Assembly: GCA_021785795.1 (NCBI GenBank)
Contig: JAJYEK010000222.1
Coordinates: 1 to 5,401 of the forward strand
Reading direction: 5' to 3'
DNA from: Pseudomonadota bacterium
GTDB taxonomy: Bacteria; Pseudomonadota; Gammaproteobacteria; Acidiferrobacterales; UBA6901
DNA length: 5,401 nt
Positions 1 through 5,401 of this stretch are shown here, piece after piece (the stretch's first letter is position 1; every line of letters starts with the position of its first letter). The notes beneath the pieces were generated by a model, which saw only the letters and a list, made by a program, of their open reading frames with translations, searched no databases and had not been told where the DNA came from. Both the position numbers and the translations under genes were made by a program.

Positions 1-704
1 GGGATACGCTGATCGAGGCGACCAGCGGCAATACCGGCATCGCGCTGGCCATGGTGGCAGCCGTGAAGGGCTACCGCATGGTCCTGATCATGCCGGAAAA
101 CATGAGCGTCGAGCGGCGGGCGGTCATGAAGGCGTTCGGTGCCGAAATCGTGCTGGTCTCGCGCGCCGAGGGCATGGAAGGCGCGCGCGATTTGGCGCGG
201 ACCATGGAGACGCAGGGCAAGGGCCGGGTGCTGGACCAGTTCTCCAATCCGGACAATCCGGAGGCGCATTACCGCGGCACCGGACCCGAGATCTGGCGCG
301 ACACCGGGGGCGAGATCACCCATCTGGTCAGCTCGATGGGCACCACCGGAACGATCATGGGCACGTCACGCTATCTGAAGGAACAGAATCCAGCGATCCA
401 GATCGTCGGGGTCCACCCTACGGAAGGTTCGTCGATTCCGGGCATCCGCCGCTGGCCGCAGGCGTACCAGCCGAAGATATTCGAGCCGCGGCGCGTTGAC
501 CGGGTGCTGGAGGTATCGCAGCAGGAGGCCGAGACGATGACCCGCCGGCTGGCGGCCGAAGAGGGGATCTTTTGCGGAATCTCCTCGGGCGGGGCGGTGG
601 CCGCCATGCTGCGCCTGGCTGACGAGTTGCGCAATGCGACCGTGGTGACGATCGTGTGCGACCGGGGCGACCGCTATGTGTCGACCGGGGTGTTCCCGGA
701 CTGA
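1..704 (+). CDS. cysM: cysteine synthase B (CysM), 3' part; start lies before the window
   Basis: A PLP-dependent enzyme that makes L-cysteine from O-acetylserine and sulfide; CysM enzymes can also use thiosulfate, giving S-sulfocysteine. It is cytoplasmic and belongs to sulfur assimilation. The frame is open from the left edge (first full codon at 3) to TGA at 702-704, giving 233 visible residues. By comparison with E. coli CysM (about 303 aa), roughly 60 N-terminal residues are missing, including the lysine that binds PLP. Seen directly: the substrate loop TSGNTG (nt 21-38), the PLP-phosphate loop GTTGT (nt 339-353) and the SSGGA segment near the cofactor ring (nt 582-596). The stretch EGSSIPGIRRWP, with its Arg-Arg-Trp, is typical of CysM rather than CysK, and so is the ending CDRGDRYVSTGVF. 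The next gene follows after 49 bases with no clear terminator, so co-transcription is likely. No frameshift is visible. Confidence 0.96.
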   Translation, partial: DTLIEATSGNTGIALAMVAAVKGYRMVLIMPENMSVERRAVMKAFGAEIVLVSRAEGMEGARDLARTMETQGKGRVLDQFSNPDNPEAHYRGTGPEIWRDTGGEITHLVSSMGTTGTIMGTSRYLKEQNPAIQIVGVHPTEGSSIPGIRRWPQAYQPKIFEPRRVDRVLEVSQQEAETMTRRLAAEEGIFCGISSGGAVAAMLRLADELRNATVVTIVCDRGDRYVSTGVFPD

Positions 705-753
705 TCCGGGATAAGGGTCGGCTTCGGGGTGACCGCGGCGGTGCGGACAGATC

Positions 754-1524
754 ATGAACATACTGGTTTTTGACATCGAGACCGTTCCCGATACCGAATC
801 GGGTCGACGTCTTTACCGGCTCGACGGCCTGGGCGATGCCGACGTCGCTAAAGTCATGTTTCACAAGCGCAGGGAACAGACCGGAGACTCGGAATTTCTG
901 CGCCATCACCTGCACCGCGTAGTCGCCATCTCGGCGGTGCTGCGGCATGCCGACAGCCTGCGGCTGTGGTCGCTTGGTGAGCCGGATTCGGGCGAAGCGG
1001 AACTCATCCGGCGGTTTTTTGACGGCATCGAGAAGTACACGCCGACGCTGGTTTCCTGGAATGGCGGTGGATTCGATCTGCCCGTGCTGCACTACCGGGC
1101 GCTGCTGCATGGAATCAGCGCGCCCCGCTACTGGGACACCGGTGAAGATGACCGCGAGTTCAAGTGGAACAATTATCTCAGCCGTTTCCATGCGCGCCAT
1201 ACTGACCTGATGGATGTGCTCTCTGGCTATCAGGCACGGGCTGTGGCCCCGCTCGACGAGATCGCCCAGCTGCTGGGACTGCCGGGAAAGCTCGGCATGC
1301 ATGGCTCCGAGGTCTGGGAGCAGTTTCAGGCCGGGAAAATCGAAGAGATCCGCCGCTATTGCGAGACCGACGTGCTGAATACCTACCTGGTGTACCTGCG
1401 GTTCGAGTTCATCCGGGGCAACCTCGACGCTGCCGCCTGGGATACCGAGGTGCAGCGCGTGCGTACGCTGTTGGGCTCCGAGGACCGGCCGCACTGGCGC
1501 GCCTTTCTGCAGGCGTGGCGCTGA
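754..1524 (+). CDS. stand-alone 3'-5' exonuclease, PolB-exonuclease-like DEDDy family
   Basis: A 256-aa protein resembling the predicted 3'-5' exonucleases related to the proofreading domain of family B DNA polymerases (Pfam DNA_pol_B_exo2 type). The family's cellular role is poorly known. All DEDDy motifs are visible: Exo I as FDIET with D7 and E9; Exo II as NGGGFD with N103 and D108; Exo III as YCETD with Y202 and D206. D151 in HTDLMDVL is another conserved acidic position of the family. These residues would bind two divalent metals, so activity is plausible. There is no polymerase domain, signal peptide or membrane segment. The ATG at 754 puts the first motif at residue 7, as expected; the upstream GGACAG (745-750) is only a weak, close ribosome site. 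It lies 49 bases after cysM and 90 bases before rlmD, probably in the same transcript. Family assignment is firm; the biological substrate (DNA or RNA) is unknown. Confidence 0.9.
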   Translation: MNILVFDIETVPDTESGRRLYRLDGLGDADVAKVMFHKRREQTGDSEFLRHHLHRVVAISAVLRHADSLRLWSLGEPDSGEAELIRRFFDGIEKYTPTLVSWNGGGFDLPVLHYRALLHGISAPRYWDTGEDDREFKWNNYLSRFHARHTDLMDVLSGYQARAVAPLDEIAQLLGLPGKLGMHGSEVWEQFQAGKIEEIRRYCETDVLNTYLVYLRFEFIRGNLDAAAWDTEVQRVRTLLGSEDRPHWRAFLQAWR

Positions 1525-1614
1525 TGTGTAATGGCCTGAGGCGCAGCGACGCGTTCTGCCCGGCGGCATCAGCCGTTGCACACGTGCCTGCCGCGTGACC
1601 GGGTAGCCCGAGCC

Positions 1615-3003
1615 ATGCCGAACCGCCGTGCCGCATTTGCCCCGTCGTCCGTGCCGCCGAGCATGCACGGTGATACCGCCGTGGCCCGCATCGAATCCCT
1701 CGACTACGAGGGCAACGGAGTCGCCCGGCTTGCCGGAAAGACGGTATTCATCGAAGGCGCGCTACCCGGCGACGAGGTACGGTTCCGCTATCACAACAAG
1801 AAGCGAAATTACGATACCGGCGGCGTGCTCGAAATCCTGGTGCCGTCCCCCGACCGGGTGGCGCCCCGCTGCCGCTATTTCGGCGTCTGCGGCGGATGCA
1901 GCCTGCAGCATCTGCGCCCCGAAGCCCAGCTGCGGGAAAAGCAGCAGGTGTTGCGCGACAGCCTGGCGCATATCGGCAAGGTGCACCCCGCCGCGTGGTT
2001 GCCCCCGCTGCATGGGCCGGTATGGGGCTACCGGCGCAAGGCCCGCCTCGGCGTGCGTGTGGTGCCCAAGAAGGGCGGAGTCCTGGTGGGGTTTCGCGAG
2101 AAGCGCCACACCTTCATCACGCCGCTGGAATCCTGCGAGGTCCTGGATGAGGGCGTGTCGGCATTGCTGCCAGAGCTTCGTGCCCTGATCGCCCGTCTGT
2201 CGCGTCCGGAGCGCATGCCGCAGATCGAAGTGGCGGTCGGCGATCCGGTCGGCTCCGCGCCGTCTCTGGCGCTCGTCTTCCGACACCTCGAGCCGCTGAC
2301 TGGAGACGATCTGGCGCAGCTGCTTGAGTTCGGACAACGGCACTCGGCGCAGGTCTACCTGCAGCCCGGCGGTCCGGCTTCCGTCGCGCCCCTGTGGCCG
2401 CAGGACGCAGCACTTGCCTACCGCCTGCCGGACCAGGATATCGAACTGCGTTTCCGGCCTGTCGATTTCATCCAGGTCAATGCCGGGATCAATCAGGCCC
2501 TGGTCGCCCGGGCGCTCGAGTTGCTCCAGCCGTGTGCGGACGAAGCCTTGCTCGACCTGTTCTGCGGGCTGGGGAATTTCACCTTGCCGCTGGCGCGCCG
2601 CGTGCGCCGCGTGCTGGGCATCGAGGGCGACGTCTCGCTGGTCGAGCAGGCGCGGGCAAATGCCGCCCACAACGGCATTGCCAACGCGGAGTTCCGCGCC
2701 GCGGACCTGTATATGCAGGACGGATCCGCTCCGTGGGGCGGCGAGCGTTTCGACAAGTGGCTTCTCGATCCGCCCCGCACCGGGGCCATGGACGTGGTGA
2801 AGCGGCTGCCGGCGGACGGATCCGGGCCGCGGCGGATCGTCTACGTATCGTGCAATCCCGGCACGCTGGCGCGCGACAGCGAAGTTCTGGTGCACGTCAA
2901 GGGCTACCGGCTGGCCAGTGCCGGCGTGCTGGACATGTTCCCCCACACATCGCACGTGGAATCGGTGGCGCTGTTCGAAGCGACGCCACCGGCCGGTCCA
3001 TGA
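1615..3003 (+). CDS. rlmD: 23S rRNA (uracil-5-)-methyltransferase RlmD (RumA)
   Basis: Uses S-adenosylmethionine to methylate C5 of a uridine in 23S rRNA (U1939 in E. coli numbering). Numbered from the ATG at 1615 it has 462 residues, against about 433 in E. coli. Order: an N-terminal tail, a TRAM RNA-binding domain (about 20-80), an iron-sulfur site with C86, C92, C95 and a fourth cysteine at C174, then the methyltransferase domain. The SAM loop is DLFCGLGNF (314-322), the DPPR motif is at 385-388, the nucleophilic cysteine is C413 in VSCNPGTLARD, and the likely base is E449 in HTSHVES. The FIQVNAG motif (285-291) and the C86-x5-C92-x2-C95 spacing favour RlmD. The start is uncertain: the frame is also open to a TTG at 1576 and has a later ATG at 1663, and no site has a good Shine-Dalgarno. 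Its TGA overlaps the next start (ATGA), suggesting translational coupling. Confidence 0.95.
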   Translation: MPNRRAAFAPSSVPPSMHGDTAVARIESLDYEGNGVARLAGKTVFIEGALPGDEVRFRYHNKKRNYDTGGVLEILVPSPDRVAPRCRYFGVCGGCSLQHLRPEAQLREKQQVLRDSLAHIGKVHPAAWLPPLHGPVWGYRRKARLGVRVVPKKGGVLVGFREKRHTFITPLESCEVLDEGVSALLPELRALIARLSRPERMPQIEVAVGDPVGSAPSLALVFRHLEPLTGDDLAQLLEFGQRHSAQVYLQPGGPASVAPLWPQDAALAYRLPDQDIELRFRPVDFIQVNAGINQALVARALELLQPCADEALLDLFCGLGNFTLPLARRVRRVLGIEGDVSLVEQARANAAHNGIANAEFRAADLYMQDGSAPWGGERFDKWLLDPPRTGAMDVVKRLPADGSGPRRIVYVSCNPGTLARDSEVLVHVKGYRLASAGVLDMFPHTSHVESVALFEATPPAGP

Positions 3004-3485
3004 TCATTGAAGTCGAAATTGCAAGTCAGATGCTCACGCTGCGCGATGCCCGGGGGGCGGTGCTGATGCAGTTCCGTATTGCCAGTGCGCGCAAGGGCGT
3101 TGGCGAGGAGAACGGGAGCGAGCGCACGCCCCGCGGCTGGCATGTCATCCGCGCCAAGATCGGCGCCGGTCTGCCCGCCGGCGCGGTGCTGGTCTCGCGC
3201 CGACCGACCGGCGAGATCTACACCCCGCAGCTGCGCCGCGACTTTCCGGGCCGCGACTGGATTCTGACGCGCATCCTCTGGCTGAGCGGCCTGGAGCCGG
3301 GCCGCAATCGCCTGGGCCGTGTCGATACCATGCGCCGCTACGTCTATATCCACGGCTGTCCGGACGAGGATCCGATGGGCATTCCGAGTTCGCGTGGCTG
3401 CATCAAGATGCGTAACAGCGAGATCATCGAGCTGTTCGAGCGGGTGCCGGCCGGCACCAAAGTGCATATCCGCGCGGACGGCTGA
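3000..3485 (+). CDS. small YkuD-domain (L,D-transpeptidase-fold) protein without signal peptide; possible cytoplasmic L,D-carboxypeptidase
   Basis: A 161-aa protein that is essentially one YkuD domain. The fold's TPxG segment appears as RTPRGWHVI (42-50). The catalytic region has H118-G119, then S131, G133 and the nucleophilic C134 in SSRGCIKM; the Arg common just after Cys-x in this family is Lys136 here. YkuD enzymes cleave after meso-diaminopimelate in the stem peptide and either cross-link or hydrolyse. The N-terminus (MIIEVEIASQMLTL) has no hydrophobic stretch, no signal peptidase site and no lipobox, so a cytoplasmic location is inferred. That differs from classical periplasmic L,D-transpeptidases and resembles ElsL/LdcV-type recycling carboxypeptidases. 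The ATG at 3000 overlaps the rlmD stop by ATGA, and nagZ begins one base after this stop, which supports a muropeptide-recycling role. The same frame is open far upstream, but that part is an antigenic-looking Arg/Ala/Gly-rich shadow of rlmD. YkuD assignment is firm; carboxypeptidase activity is inference. Confidence 0.9.
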   Translation: MIIEVEIASQMLTLRDARGAVLMQFRIASARKGVGEENGSERTPRGWHVIRAKIGAGLPAGAVLVSRRPTGEIYTPQLRRDFPGRDWILTRILWLSGLEPGRNRLGRVDTMRRYVYIHGCPDEDPMGIPSSRGCIKMRNSEIIELFERVPAGTKVHIRADG

Positions 3486-3486
3486 C

Positions 3487-4506
3487 ATGTCCCTGGGCCC
3501 GGTGATGATCGATCTCGCGGATACCTCGCTCAGTGCCGAGGAACGCGAGCGGCTGTGCCACCCGCTGGTCGGGGGCGTCATCCTGTTCAGCCGCAACTAC
3601 GATTCTCCACCTCAGCTCGAAGAACTGGTGCGGGCCATTCATGCGCTGCGGGAACCGAGTCTGCTGGTGGCTGTGGACCATGAGGGTGGCCGTGTCCAGC
3701 GATTCCGCGAGGGTTTCACGGCGCTGCCGCCGGCCGCCCGCCTCGGGGCGCTGTACGGGGAGGGCGCGCAGCGCGCCCGGCGCCTGGCGGAAGCCTGTGG
3801 CTGGCTGATGGCGTGCGAGCTGCGCGCGGCAGGTGTGGATTTCAGCTTTGCGCCCGTGCTGGACCTGGACCGTGGGCTGAGCCGCGTAATCGGCGACCGC
3901 GCCTTTCACTCCGATCCCGAGGTGGTGGCTGATATCGCCCATGCCTATATGATCGGCATGGCGCGTGCCGGCATGGCGGCTACCGGCAAGCACTTTCCGG
4001 GGCACGGAGGTGTCGAAGCCGATTCCCATGTGGCGGTGCCAAGGGACGAACGACTATTCGAGGATATTTTTGCCGAGGATGTGCTGCCTTTTGCGCGCAT
4101 GATCCATTACGGACTGGCGGGCATCATGCCGGCGCACGTCGTCTATCCGCGCGTGGATGCGCTCCCGGCGGGATTTTCCGGGTTCTGGTTGAAAGACGTG
4201 TTGCGTCGGCGTCTTGAGTTCCAGGGGGTGATTTTCAGTGACGATCTTTCCATGGAGGGCGCCAAGGTGGCCGGTGACGTGCTAGCCGGGGCGCAGGCAG
4301 CCCTCGGAGCGGGATGTGACATGGTGCTGGTCTGTAATGATCCGCACTCGGCCGCCCGGGTCCTCGATGGACTGGGGGTGTATGACAACCCGGTATCCCA
4401 TCTGAGACTGGTGCGCATGCACGGACGGCATTCCTATAGCCGCAGGGACCTGGAAAGCGACGAGCGCTACCGGCAGGCACTGCGCATGGTTCGCAGCATC
4501 ACATGA
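3487..4506 (+). CDS. nagZ: beta-N-acetylhexosaminidase NagZ (GH3)
   Basis: A cytoplasmic family 3 glycoside hydrolase that removes the terminal GlcNAc from GlcNAc-1,6-anhydroMurNAc muropeptides during peptidoglycan recycling; its products can act as AmpR ligands in species that carry inducible ampC. The 339-aa length matches single-domain proteobacterial NagZ (about 340 aa). Visible marks: VDHEGGRVQRF (63-73); the signature KHFPGHGG (168-175) followed by D179 and H181, which correspond to the Asp-His pair of the family's acid/base loop; and FSDDLSMEGA (250-259), whose first Asp (D252) is the expected nucleophile. There is no signal peptide. The ATG at 3487 lies one base after the YkuD gene's TGA, with a weak purine-rich GGACGG (3476-3481) before it, so coupled translation is likely. 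The C-terminus ends in SIT and is followed by an 85-base gap. The call is firm. Confidence 0.97.
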   Translation: MSLGPVMIDLADTSLSAEERERLCHPLVGGVILFSRNYDSPPQLEELVRAIHALREPSLLVAVDHEGGRVQRFREGFTALPPAARLGALYGEGAQRARRLAEACGWLMACELRAAGVDFSFAPVLDLDRGLSRVIGDRAFHSDPEVVADIAHAYMIGMARAGMAATGKHFPGHGGVEADSHVAVPRDERLFEDIFAEDVLPFARMIHYGLAGIMPAHVVYPRVDALPAGFSGFWLKDVLRRRLEFQGVIFSDDLSMEGAKVAGDVLAGAQAALGAGCDMVLVCNDPHSAARVLDGLGVYDNPVSHLRLVRMHGRHSYSRRDLESDERYRQALRMVRSIT

Positions 4507-4530
4507 CCAGCAGTATTGCATTACGCGGTG

Positions 4531-4556
4531 TTCTGGCCTACAAAGCGCATTATGAT
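4531..4556 (+). promoter_or_regulatory. candidate sigma-70-type promoter for speD
   Basis: TATGAT at 4551-4556 matches the -10 consensus TATAAT at five of six positions. The -35 side is poor: TTCTGG at 4531 is only 14 bases away, TGTTCT at 4529 is 16 bases away, and the better-looking TTGCAT at 4516 is too far (29 bases). Transcription would start near 4563 and leave a leader of about 29 bases. The gap is visibly less GC-rich than the genes before it, which fits a promoter, but this is a weak call. Confidence 0.33.
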
Positions 4557-4564
4557 GTGCGTTT
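4542..4564 (+). other. small hairpin between nagZ and speD
   Basis: GCGCAT (4545-4550), loop TATG, ATGTGC (4555-4560) forms a six-pair RNA stem with one G-U pair. It can be extended by AAA (4542-4544) with TTT (4562-4564) if G4561 is bulged. It is followed by GGTCG rather than a run of U, so it is at best a weak terminator or attenuator for the nagZ transcript. It may also be chance. Confidence 0.25.
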
Positions 4565-4577
4565 GGTCGTATTATCC

Positions 4578-4583
4578 GGAGGA
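4578..4583 (+). promoter_or_regulatory. strong Shine-Dalgarno that fixes the TTG start of speD
   Basis: GGAGGA is a near-perfect anti-16S match, the best in the window, and ends eight bases before the TTG at 4592. This spacing decides the start. The ATG at 4583-4585 overlaps the site, is in the same frame, and is followed at once by TAA (4586-4588), so it cannot be the gene's start. Confidence 0.8.
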
Positions 4584-4591
4584 TGTAAGCG

Positions 4592-5401
4592 TTGGCTGAT
4601 CTGATTCAACCGCTCAGGAAGCTCAAGCTCGAGAGCTTCAACAATCTGACCAAGACCCTGAGCTTCAACATCTATGACATATGCTATGCGCACAGTGAGA
4701 AGGCGCAACGCGAATACATTTCATACATTGACGAGGCGTACAACGCGGAGCGTCTGACCGACATCCTGACGGAAGTGGCGCGGATCATTGGGGCGAATAT
4801 CCTCAACATAGCCCACCAGGACTACGATCCGGAAGGGGCGAGCGTGACGATGCTCATTTCGGAACTGCCGATCGCGGAGGAGCCGCTCAATCCCGAGGCG
4901 CCCGGCCCGCTGCCGGACGCAGTGGTGGCACATCTCGATAAGAGCCATATCACGGTGCATACCTATCCGGAGAGCCATCCGGATAACGGCATCAGCAGCT
5001 TCCGTGCCGACATCGACGTATCGACCTGCGGACGCATTTCACCGCTGCGCGCCCTGAATTACCTGATCCATACCTTCGAGTCCGACGTCGTCATCATCGA
5101 TTACCGGGTGCGCGGGTTCACGCGTGACGTGCGCGGTGTCAAGCATTACATCGACCACAAGATCAACTCGGTGCAGAACTTCATCGACCGGGCCACGCTC
5201 GGCCGTTATCAGGCCATTGATGTCAACGTCTATCAGGAAAACATCTTTCATACCAAGATGATGCTGAAGGATTTCAACCTGAACAATTACCTGTTCGGCA
5301 TCACTGAAAGCGATCTCGCGCCCCACGACTGGAAGACGGTCACGCAGCGCTTGCAGCGAGAAGTGGTCGAAATATTTACCGGCACCAACATCCCGAAATA
5401 G
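4592..5401 (+). CDS. speD: S-adenosylmethionine decarboxylase proenzyme (SpeD), E. coli class
   Basis: Decarboxylates S-adenosylmethionine to dcAdoMet, the aminopropyl donor for spermidine synthesis. It is a cytoplasmic pyruvoyl enzyme made as a proenzyme that cuts itself. The product has 269 aa (E. coli about 264). The self-cleavage site is visible in [18 protein letters not shown]: cleavage between K117 and S118 would turn S118 into the pyruvoyl group and give a beta chain of about 117 aa and an alpha chain of about 152 aa. C146 in VSTCG is the equivalent of the catalytic cysteine. [18 protein letters not shown] (16-33), IGANILNIA (66-74) and [12 protein letters not shown] (212-223) are further family blocks. 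The TTG start is chosen because GGAGGA lies eight bases upstream and the reading begins at the right distance from the conserved block. The TAG is the last codon of the window. No speE is seen; it could lie beyond the edge. Base composition is less GC-rich than in the upstream genes. Confidence 0.96.
   Translation: MADLIQPLRKLKLESFNNLTKTLSFNIYDICYAHSEKAQREYISYIDEAYNAERLTDILTEVARIIGANILNIAHQDYDPEGASVTMLISELPIAEEPLNPEAPGPLPDAVVAHLDKSHITVHTYPESHPDNGISSFRADIDVSTCGRISPLRALNYLIHTFESDVVIIDYRVRGFTRDVRGVKHYIDHKINSVQNFIDRATLGRYQAIDVNVYQENIFHTKMMLKDFNLNNYLFGITESDLAPHDWKTVTQRLQREVVEIFTGTNIPK
4618..4666 (+). repeat. short direct and inverted repeats at the 5' end of speD
   Basis: GAAGCTC (4618-4624) is complementary to GAGCTTC at both 4633-4639 and 4660-4666. 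AAGCTC occurs again at 4625-4630 and can also pair with GAGCTT. GAGCTTCAACA is directly repeated at 4633-4643 and 4660-4670. The arms can therefore form alternative, mutually exclusive stems about 27 bases after the start codon. They code for KLKLESFNN and LSFN, which resemble conserved SpeD residues, so protein constraint may explain the pattern. Confidence 0.35.

Noticed and set aside
705..753. Possible terminator or promoter between cysM and the exonuclease
   Set aside because: No stem with a following U run and no credible -10/-35 pair in this GC-rich gap; the genes are more likely co-transcribed.
1524..1598. A 24-codon ORF whose ATG overlaps the exonuclease stop (TGATG)
   Set aside because: No ribosome site beyond possible coupling, no recognisable product, and the overlap is easily due to chance. 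The 1525-1614 gap otherwise shows only short imperfect stems such as GCAG/CTGC, with no U run.
418..1668. Long minus-strand open frame (416 codons) across cysM, the exonuclease and the start of rlmD
   Set aside because: It lies opposite well-supported genes and its product is low in pattern, rich in Arg, Pro, Ser and His, with no family motif. Such frames are common opposite GC-rich genes.
1762..2955. Long minus-strand open frame (397 codons) opposite rlmD
   Set aside because: Its length reflects the codon bias of rlmD; no recognisable domain, and the + strand gene is unambiguous.
2394..2999. Upstream extension of the YkuD frame inside rlmD
   Set aside because: The added 200 or so residues are an Arg/Ala/Gly-rich shadow of rlmD. 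The YkuD similarity begins at the ATG at 3000.
3319..3486. Upstream extension of the nagZ frame inside the YkuD gene
   Set aside because: The extra residues are Arg/Ser/Cys-rich shadow sequence, and the NagZ family begins at the MSLGPVMIDL segment encoded from 3487.
1..5401. CRISPR array, mobile element, tRNA or rRNA, toxin-antitoxin or phage-defence genes
   Set aside because: No regularly spaced repeats, terminal inverted repeats, transposase motifs or RNA gene signatures were seen on either strand.

Overview
The window is GC-rich, densely packed chromosomal DNA, with every supported gene on the + strand. The proteins look gammaproteobacterial: a CysM-type cysteine synthase B, an RlmD-type 23S rRNA methyltransferase with a four-cysteine iron-sulfur site, a short single-domain NagZ, and a long (about 265 aa) E. 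coli-class SpeD. GC-rich composition and gene content suggest a free-living gammaproteobacterium, possibly of the Chromatiales/Ectothiorhodospiraceae type. That taxonomic refinement is inference.

Layout: (1) 1-704, 3' part of cysM. (2) 754-1524, a stand-alone DEDDy 3'-5' exonuclease of the PolB-exonuclease-like family. (3) 1615-3003, rlmD. (4) 3000-3485, a small YkuD-fold enzyme without a signal peptide, overlapping rlmD by ATGA. (5) 3487-4506, nagZ, one base after the YkuD gene. (6) an 85-bp, less GC-rich gap with a candidate promoter, a small hairpin and a strong Shine-Dalgarno. (7) 4592-5401, speD with a TTG start, ending exactly at the window edge.

Genes 1-5 are probably one transcript: the gaps are 49, 90, -4 and 1 bases, and I found no convincing terminator between them. 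speD may have its own promoter. Functionally the row is mixed: sulfur assimilation, nucleic-acid processing, rRNA modification, peptidoglycan recycling and polyamine synthesis. The clearest working pair is the YkuD protein with NagZ. NagZ is a cytoplasmic muropeptide-recycling enzyme, and a YkuD protein with no export signal beside it fits the cytoplasmic L,D-carboxypeptidase role described for ElsL/LdcV-type proteins better than a periplasmic cross-linking role.

I see no CRISPR array, mobile element, tRNA, rRNA or defence system. The window is largely housekeeping. The points worth a second look are the cytoplasmic YkuD enzyme, the uncharacterised exonuclease, and the unusual translation start region of speD.
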